DNA from: an uncultured Eubacteriales bacterium
Lineage (GTDB): Bacteria; Bacillota; Clostridia; Oscillospirales; Oscillospiraceae
Assembly: GCA_902496595.1 (NCBI GenBank)
Contig: CABVBV010000058.1
Location: 1-11,932, forward strand
Length of the DNA stretch: 11,932 bases
Direction: 5' to 3'
Positions 7,386 to 11,932 of the stretch are shown here, one piece after another; position 1 is the first letter of the stretch, and the number at the start of each line of letters is the position of its first letter. A model generated the notes under the pieces. It saw nothing but the letters and a program-made list of their open reading frames with translations, was not told the DNA's origin and searched no databases. A program made the position numbers and the translations under genes.

Positions 7386-9263
7386 TTATTCGTTCAGGCC
7401 GAGCGGGAGGATGGCGCAGTAGTCCTCTATGCTGCCGCGCTTCTTGAAGCACTCAAGTATCTGCTTGCCGACGGGGTGCAGCTCCTCGCAGTCATAGACG
7501 GCGAGCTCCTTCTCGAAGAACTTGTAGAGGATCTCGGCGCCCTTGTCGTAGCCCTCTTCGCCGAGCGACTCCTGCAGCTCGGGCCTGAGGAAGCGGCTGG
7601 ATATCCTCTGGCCGTCGACCTTCATCTCGTTGAGCGCGTAGCCGAAGAGCGGGCAGCGTGCGGGCGAGAGCCTATCCATCTTCATGTTGACGCCGCCGCG
7701 GCGGGCCAGGTACTCTCTCGCGATCCACTCGGCCGCGAAACCGACCTTGTAGCTGCCGATGTGCTGGTTCGGTATGAGCACGTAGCGGGTCTGGGAGCAA
7801 TTTATGATCTGCTCGAGCAGCAGGTTCGCCTGCACGACCCTCTTGCCGGTGGCGAAGGGCCAGTAGGAGCCGACGCCCTCGCTGGCGAGCGGGCTGCCGC
7901 CGCTGACGCTCGGGTTCTTGAAGCCTCTGGGCGCCACGAGCCTCCACAGCCAGGCCAGCGCCGGCGGGATGATGTGCATGAGGCCCATGATGCCGTAGGT
8001 CGGCTTCTTCGCTGTCGCGGGCGGCATACGCACGCCGAAAGAGCGCACGTCCACGTCCACCGGCTCGGAGACGATGTTCTCTATCATCCTTCTCGGCACG
8101 ATTATCCTCGGGTTCGGGCAGGGCTTGCCGTCCGAGTCCGGGGTGTGCTCCCAGGGCAGGCAGGTGGCCATCGGCCTCGCCTCGAGGTTGAAGAACATCA
8201 GCGGCTCCTTCGAGTGTATGGCTATCCTCTCGTACATCGGGTCGCAGCCGTAGGAGGTGATGCCGTCCACCCTCACGAACCAGCCGTCCTCGCCGTCCAC
8301 GAGGCTGAGCTTGCCTCCGTTTTTCTGGATGCTGGGCGGGCACATGGCCATGTCGTCCGTCACGGGCGCGATGGTGCAGGTGTCGCTCATGCTGATGTAG
8401 CGCTCCTCACCCGTCACCAGGTCTACGCCGAGGAGCACGCGGCCGTCGGCGCAGCGCATGACGTCCTGCAAGAGCTCGCTCTTGCCGCCGCCGGAAGCGC
8501 CCTCGTGCATCATGACCATCTCGTTCTCGTAGGGCGTGATTATCCTCGCCGACGAGGCGTGGGCCGTGACCCAGCCCTCCTGCTCGCCGATGTCGAGCAG
8601 CACGCTGTATATGCCCTTCTTCGCCGAGGGGCCCGGATACAGGTTATACGAGAAGACCTCGTGCAGATCCGGCAGCCGGTTGTGGACGACGACCTGTTTT
8701 CCGTTGAAGTGCGTGTGCCTGAAAGGCGGAGCCGCATAGACCACAGCCCTGGGCTTGAAGTGGTCGACCGTCCTGATATCCACAAAAGCCTGCAGCTGCG
8801 CCATGGCGAAGCCGAAGAAAGCGGCGTTCCTCGGGCAGACCAGCACCGCCTCGTAGCCGTAGTCGTAGCCGCCCGCCTTGAAGGGCACCAGGATGAGCTC
8901 CTGCTTCGTCAGCCACTTCAGAGTTTCTATCCTGAGTTCGTCGAATTTATATCCGTAAACATCCTCGAACCGCGGCTTGTCAGTCGGCTGGTCGTCGGCT
9001 ATGCGCATACAGTCGGGATCCCTTCTGCGCATATAATCCTCGGGGTAGTTCACCGCCGCCCCGTTTTTGCAGCGGACGACCTCCGCCTCCTTCACGGCCT
9101 TGCCGTGGATGTCGTAGAGCACCTCGATCTTGCCCGTGTACTCATTGCCGAAGATCAGCTCGAAGAGGACTTCCTTGCTGGTCGGGATGATGACGCTCGG
9201 GCTGTTGTAGATGACCCTGCTCAGCTGTTCCGGGAGAGTGAATCTCTCAAAAAGTATGTTCAT
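7386..9263 (-). CDS. PEP-carboxykinase-like P-loop protein, probable DUF4914 family
   Basis: This 625-residue protein has no assigned function. It carries a Walker A loop of the PEPCK/HPr-kinase type, HEGASGGGKSELL (253-265, with GxSGxGKS at 255-262). This is followed by VDLVTGE (280-286) and an SDTCTIAPVTDDM segment (293-305) whose Asp pair could bind metal. Both the length and the sequence match my recollection of the DUF4914 family found in anaerobic bacteria; a profile search would settle this. The loop position and flanking GlySer-Glu pattern suggest nucleotide-dependent phosphotransfer, but genuine PEP carboxykinase signatures beyond the loop are not evident, so I do not call it pckA. 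The ATG start has GAGGT six bases upstream. The gene stands alone between its own promoter and the shared terminator, converging on the ygiQ operon. No signal peptide or membrane segment is visible. Confidence 0.8.
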   Translation of the reverse strand: MNILFERFTLPEQLSRVIYNSPSVIIPTSKEVLFELIFGNEYTGKIEVLYDIHGKAVKEAEVVRCKNGAAVNYPEDYMRRRDPDCMRIADDQPTDKPRFEDVYGYKFDELRIETLKWLTKQELILVPFKAGGYDYGYEAVLVCPRNAAFFGFAMAQLQAFVDIRTVDHFKPRAVVYAAPPFRHTHFNGKQVVVHNRLPDLHEVFSYNLYPGPSAKKGIYSVLLDIGEQEGWVTAHASSARIITPYENEMVMMHEGASGGGKSELLQDVMRCADGRVLLGVDLVTGEERYISMSDTCTIAPVTDDMAMCPPSIQKNGGKLSLVDGEDGWFVRVDGITSYGCDPMYERIAIHSKEPLMFFNLEARPMATCLPWEHTPDSDGKPCPNPRIIVPRRMIENIVSEPVDVDVRSFGVRMPPATAKKPTYGIMGLMHIIPPALAWLWRLVAPRGFKNPSVSGGSPLASEGVGSYWPFATGKRVVQANLLLEQIINCSQTRYVLIPNQHIGSYKVGFAAEWIAREYLARRGGVNMKMDRLSPARCPLFGYALNEMKVDGQRISSRFLRPELQESLGEEGYDKGAEILYKFFEKELAVYDCEELHPVGKQILECFKKRGSIEDYCAILPLGLNE

Positions 9264-9326
9264 CTGCCTACCTCACTTTCCGCGCCGGGCATGGAAACGG
9301 CGCATTCACTAATTATGCACTATATT

Positions 9327-9355
9327 AATTTATTCCCGCCGCGCCGGTTTGTCAA
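9327..9355 (-). promoter_or_regulatory. Sigma-70-type promoter for the DUF4914-like gene
   Basis: On the minus strand a perfect TTGACA (9355-9350) is followed after 17 bases by TAAATT (9332-9327), a 4/6 match to the -10. The predicted start is near 9320, giving a leader of about 57 bases. This supports independent transcription from the upstream asparaginase gene. Confidence 0.6.
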
Positions 9356-9358
9356 TCC

Positions 9359-9386
9359 TTAAACACAAACACGGGCCAGCGCCCGC
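9359..9386 (-). terminator. Candidate weak terminator after the asparaginase gene
   Basis: On the minus strand CGGGC, a GCTG loop and GCCCG (9385-9372) form a five-base-pair stem followed by the T-rich stretch TGTTTGTGTTT. The stem is short and the tail interrupted, so partial read-through into the DUF4914-like gene is possible. Confidence 0.35.
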
Positions 9387-9396
9387 CGGGTTTCGG

Positions 9397-10395
9397 CTAT
9401 CCTGCGGTCGAAAGTATGTCTTTCGACACGGGAGTATAGAACAGGCGCGGGATATCGGAACTGTCCTTCGCCAGAGGCAGGAGCCACATGAGCTTGGCAA
9501 CGGCGGCCTCGGTGGTCATGTCGTAGGCCTCGAGGATGCCGGGGCTTCGCGCCAGGGCGCTGCCCGTGCCGTACACTGCGAGGTCTGAGCCCTCGTTCTG
9601 CACCTGCGTCGTCATGACAACGGCCCGGCCGTCCATCGCGGCGGCCTTCACCATGTCGTGCATCCCGTCTCGCTCAGGCAGGCCGCCCACGCCGTAGCTC
9701 TCTATTATCAGCGCGTGGCAGCTGCCGAGCATGAACCCCAGCAGCTCGGGCCCTATGCCCGGGATCAGCTTCAGCAGCCCCACCTTCGCGTCCAGCTTCG
9801 AGAAAAACCTCGGCCGCTCGAGGCATTCAGGCTCTATGTAGCGCATGAGCCTGCCGTCCCTCACGTCGGCGATGTTCGGGTAGTTGATGCTCGAGAATGC
9901 GTCGAAGCTCTTGGAATGCGTTTTCCTCGCCCTCGTACCCAGGATCACCCTGCCGTTGAAGACGATGCAGACCCCGTGCATCCCGCTGCCGCAGGCGACG
10001 GCGAAGGCGTCGCGCAGGTTCTGCCGCGAATCGGTCGTGTCGAAGCCGATGGGCTTCTGCGCCCCGGTCAGCACTATGGGCTTCGGGCTCAGTTGCACGA
10101 GATAGCTCAGCGCAGCCGCCGTGTAGGCCATGGTGTCCGTGCCGTGGCTTATGACAAATCCGTCGAAATATGAATAATTATTCCTTATGCACCCGGCCAT
10201 TTCCAGCCACTGCTCCGGGCCGATATTCGTGCTGTCAAGGTCGAAGAGCTGCACGCTCTCCACCTCGCAGAGCCCGGCCACGTCGGGAACGTAGCCGAGC
10301 AGCGCGGACGCGCCGACTCCGGGCAGAAGGCCCTCGTTCGACATCTCCGAGGCGATGGTTCCGCCCGTGCCTATGAAGAGTATCCGTTTCCTCAC
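9397..10395 (-). CDS. ansA: Type I L-asparaginase
   Basis: This 332-residue protein hydrolyses L-asparagine to aspartate and ammonia. It has the two asparaginase threonine motifs, GTGGTIAS (nucleophile Thr13) and SHGTDTM (Thr86 with Asp87). It also has DLDSTNIGP (52-60) for substrate binding, and Lys159 in RKTHSKSFDAF at the position of the catalytic lysine. The SKSFDAFSSINYP stretch resembles cytoplasmic type I enzymes (AnsA). There is no signal peptide, so a cytoplasmic catabolic role is expected. Start choice: GTG at 10395, with AAAGGGGG seven bases upstream and the family N-terminus (KRILFIGTGGTIA) immediately following. The gene diverges from proBA across 110 bases. The end shows no truncation. 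Confidence 0.95.
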   Translation of the reverse strand: MRKRILFIGTGGTIASEMSNEGLLPGVGASALLGYVPDVAGLCEVESVQLFDLDSTNIGPEQWLEMAGCIRNNYSYFDGFVISHGTDTMAYTAAALSYLVQLSPKPIVLTGAQKPIGFDTTDSRQNLRDAFAVACGSGMHGVCIVFNGRVILGTRARKTHSKSFDAFSSINYPNIADVRDGRLMRYIEPECLERPRFFSKLDAKVGLLKLIPGIGPELLGFMLGSCHALIIESYGVGGLPERDGMHDMVKAAAMDGRAVVMTTQVQNEGSDLAVYGTGSALARSPGILEAYDMTTEAAVAKLMWLLPLAKDSSDIPRLFYTPVSKDILSTAG

Positions 10396-10416
10396 TTCCA
10401 GACCCCCTTTGTCAGT

Positions 10417-10425
10417 ATTATATCA
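10417..10425 (-). promoter_or_regulatory. Extended -10 promoter for ansA with very short leader
   Basis: The minus strand reads TGATATAAT, a perfect TATAAT with the extended TGn element. No good -35 is present at 16-18 bases. Transcription would start near 10410, exactly at the AAAGGGGG ribosome-binding site, leaving a leader of only about 15 bases. Confidence 0.6.
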
Positions 10426-10447
10426 CGCTTTTCATCCCGGCGACAGC

Positions 10448-10475
10448 TTGATAATGGGCTCAGGTATGGTATAAT
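10448..10475 (+). promoter_or_regulatory. Sigma-70 promoter with extended -10 for proBA
   Basis: TTGATA (10448-10453), 16 bases, then TATAAT (10470-10475) preceded by TGG, which forms an extended -10. The predicted start is near 10482, about 24 bases before the GTG of proB. The leader is too short for a T-box or attenuator. Confidence 0.75.
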
Positions 10476-10494
10476 AATAAATTATTGATGTTGC

Positions 10495-10500
10495 GGAGGT
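10495..10500 (+). promoter_or_regulatory. Shine-Dalgarno site fixing the GTG start of proB
   Basis: GGAGGT lies five bases before GTG at 10506. In-frame TTG (10485) and ATG (10488) codons farther upstream would put this site inside the gene and lie almost at the predicted transcript start, so they are rejected. Confidence 0.8.
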
Positions 10501-10505
10501 GCCCT

Positions 10506-11627
10506 GTGGCCGGGAAAAAGACGATAGTTGTGAAGATAGGCACGAGCTCGCTGACGGAGAAGTCGGGGAAGCTCTCGCCGGAGCGGCTGCGGATGCTCAC
10601 GAGGCAGGTGGCGCAGCTGCGGGACGAGGGGCACCAGGTCGTCATGGTGACGAGCGCGGCCATCGCCGCAGGCTACACGCTGCTGGGCTATCACGAGAGG
10701 CCGAAGGCGACTGCGGCGAAGCAGGCCTGCGCGGCCGTGGGCCAGGGGCTGCTCATGGAGGAGTATACCAGCTGCCTCCAGGAGCGCGGCTACGTCGCGG
10801 CGCAGCTGCTGCTCACGAGGGACGATTTCAGGGACAGGCGGAGGTACCACAACGCCTTCTCGGCCCTGGAAGTGCTCCTTGCCAGGGGCGCGGTTCCGAT
10901 AATAAACGAAAACGACACGGTGTCGATAGCCGAGCTGAAACTCGGAGACAACGATATGCTCTCGGCCCAGGTGGCGGCCATGCTGCACGCAGACCTCCTC
11001 GTGCTGCTCACGGATACCGACGGGCTGTACACCTCGGATCCGAGGTCAGACCCGGCTGCGGAGCACATAGACGTGGTGGAGCGTGTGACTCCGGAGCTCG
11101 AGGCGCTGGCGGGCGGCGCGGGCACGGCCAACGGCACGGGCGGCATGGCTACGAAGGTGGAGGGCGCCAAGCTCGCCGCCGGGGCCGGAGTCCCCGTGAT
11201 AATCTGCCGCTCGACCGAGCCGGACGTGCTGAAGAAGGCGGTTGAGGGCAGGGTCGTAGGCACATATTTCAAGGCCGGCAGCGGGATGAAGACCAAGCTG
11301 CAGTGGATGGCCTTCTACGCGCAGGCGAAGGGGAATATCTATATAGACCCAGGCGCGGCCGAAGCTATGTGCCGCCGGGGCAAGAGCCTGCTCCCTGCGG
11401 GAGTCAGGGCCGTCGAGGGTGACTTCTCCCAGGGAGAGGTCGTGAGGGTCTGGCTCTCGGGCGCCGGGGCGCTCCTGGGGAGGGGCATAGTGAATTACAG
11501 CTCGTCGGAGCTCAAGACCATAGCGGGCCTGTCCTCGTCGGAGGCCGCAGCCCGCTGCCCCGGCAGGCCGCCGGAGGTAATCCATCGGGACAACTGGGCA
11601 CACACTGAACAGGAGGGTATGGAATGA
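10506..11627 (+). CDS. proB: Glutamate 5-kinase (first step of proline synthesis)
   Basis: This 373-residue enzyme phosphorylates L-glutamate with ATP to gamma-glutamyl phosphate. The amino-acid kinase domain has VVKIGTSSLT (8-17), VTSAAIAAG (48-56), PIINENDTVS (131-140), FGDND-type LGDNDMLSAQVA (147-158), LLTDTDGLYTSDPR (167-180) and GTGGMATKVEGAK (210-222). Residues from about 277 (IYIDPGA, then GEVVRVW) form the C-terminal PUA domain found in many bacterial glutamate kinases. The full length matches the family. The usual SSGAVAAG is TSAAIAAG here, a mild change. Proline feedback inhibition is known for the family and is expected but not shown by sequence. The stop overlaps the proA start by four bases (ATGA), as is typical for proBA operons. 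Confidence 0.97.
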   Translation: MAGKKTIVVKIGTSSLTEKSGKLSPERLRMLTRQVAQLRDEGHQVVMVTSAAIAAGYTLLGYHERPKATAAKQACAAVGQGLLMEEYTSCLQERGYVAAQLLLTRDDFRDRRRYHNAFSALEVLLARGAVPIINENDTVSIAELKLGDNDMLSAQVAAMLHADLLVLLTDTDGLYTSDPRSDPAAEHIDVVERVTPELEALAGGAGTANGTGGMATKVEGAKLAAGAGVPVIICRSTEPDVLKKAVEGRVVGTYFKAGSGMKTKLQWMAFYAQAKGNIYIDPGAAEAMCRRGKSLLPAGVRAVEGDFSQGEVVRVWLSGAGALLGRGIVNYSSSELKTIAGLSSSEAAARCPGRPPEVIHRDNWAHTEQEGME

Positions 11628-11932
11628 AAACACTCGTCGAATCGGCGCAGGCCGCGAAGGCCGCGAGCCTCGAGGTCGCACAGCTCACTACGGAGCAGAA
11701 GAACAAAGCCCTGCACGCCATGGCGAGGGCGCTCGTCGAAAGGACGCCTGAAATACTGGCGGCAAACGGCAGAGATATGGAAAAGGGCCGCGAGAGCGGG
11801 ATGCCGGACTCGCTGCTCGACCGGCTGATGCTCAATGAGGCGAGGATAGCCGGCATGGCCGAGGGGCTCGACCAGGTGGCGGAGCTGCCCGACCCCATCG
11901 GCCGGGTCATGGACGAGTGGACGCGGCCGAAC
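11624..11932 (+). CDS. proA: Gamma-glutamyl phosphate reductase, N-terminal part (cut by window end)
   Basis: The first 103 residues of glutamate-5-semialdehyde dehydrogenase are present and the frame remains open to the window edge. The enzyme reduces gamma-glutamyl phosphate with NADPH to glutamate semialdehyde, the product of the second proline-pathway step. The match is in the N-terminal helices: KNKALHAMARAL near 27, then ILAANGRDMEKGRESG, LLDRLMLNEARIAGMAEGL and ELPDPIGRV. These resemble the family pattern of aldehyde-dehydrogenase-like ProA proteins. The catalytic cysteine lies beyond the window. AGGAGGG (11611-11617) sits six bases before the ATG, and the start overlaps the proB stop, so the two are co-translated and probably produced in matched amounts. 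Confidence 0.95.
   Translation, partial: MKTLVESAQAAKAASLEVAQLTTEQKNKALHAMARALVERTPEILAANGRDMEKGRESGMPDSLLDRLMLNEARIAGMAEGLDQVAELPDPIGRVMDEWTRPN

Noticed and set aside
7362..9362. A very long open frame on the plus strand opposite the DUF4914-like gene
   Set aside because: It arises from GC-rich codon bias in the opposite frame. Its translation is rich in Val, Arg, His and Ala with no recognisable motif, while the minus-strand frame carries a P-loop, a ribosome-binding site and a promoter.
10476..10505. A T-box, riboswitch or attenuator before proB
   Set aside because: The predicted leader is only about 24 bases, too short for any such element.

Overview
The window is a compact, gene-dense, GC-rich bacterial chromosome segment with nine protein-coding genes, the last cut by the window end. 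It has no RNA genes, CRISPR arrays, insertion sequences or phage genes. Purine-rich Shine-Dalgarno sites (GGAGGT, AGGAGG, AGGGGG), frequent GTG/TTG starts, stop/start overlaps and the gene types (CsaB-type pyruvyl transferase, YgiQ, DUF1294, a DUF4914-like protein, proBA) suggest a high-GC anaerobic member of the Bacillota, probably Clostridia. This assignment is inference.

Layout. (1) Positions 72-2866, minus strand: a two-gene operon. It encodes a fused family-4 glycosyltransferase/polysaccharide pyruvyl transferase, then a PurN-fold protein whose catalytic triad appears lost. (2) Positions 2867-2993: a divergent intergenic region with a near-consensus promoter facing left, a weaker one facing right, and a perfect 22-bp palindrome placed to control both. 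(3) Positions 2994-7331, plus strand: four genes joined by 1-4 bp stop/start overlaps. They encode a histidine phosphatase-GNAT fusion, a calcineurin-like metallophosphoesterase with an SH3-like tail, a YgiQ-family radical SAM protein, and a small DUF1294 membrane protein. The operon ends at a strong hairpin terminator. (4) Positions 7386-9263, minus strand: a single gene for a PEP-carboxykinase-like P-loop protein, probably DUF4914, with its own promoter. (5) Positions 9397-10395, minus strand: a type I cytoplasmic L-asparaginase. (6) Positions 10506-11932, plus strand: proB and the start of proA, divergent from the asparaginase gene, with an extended -10 promoter in each direction.

Functionally, the left operon looks like cell-envelope glycan assembly (sugar transfer and pyruvylation, as in S-layer anchoring polymers). 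The right end is amino-acid metabolism: asparagine breakdown and the first two steps of proline synthesis. The middle operon combines two phosphatase folds, an acetyltransferase domain and a radical SAM enzyme of unknown substrate. The most unusual items are the triad-less PurN-like protein downstream of the GT-CsaB fusion, the phosphatase-GNAT fusion, the palindromic operator, and the uncharacterised PEPCK-like protein.
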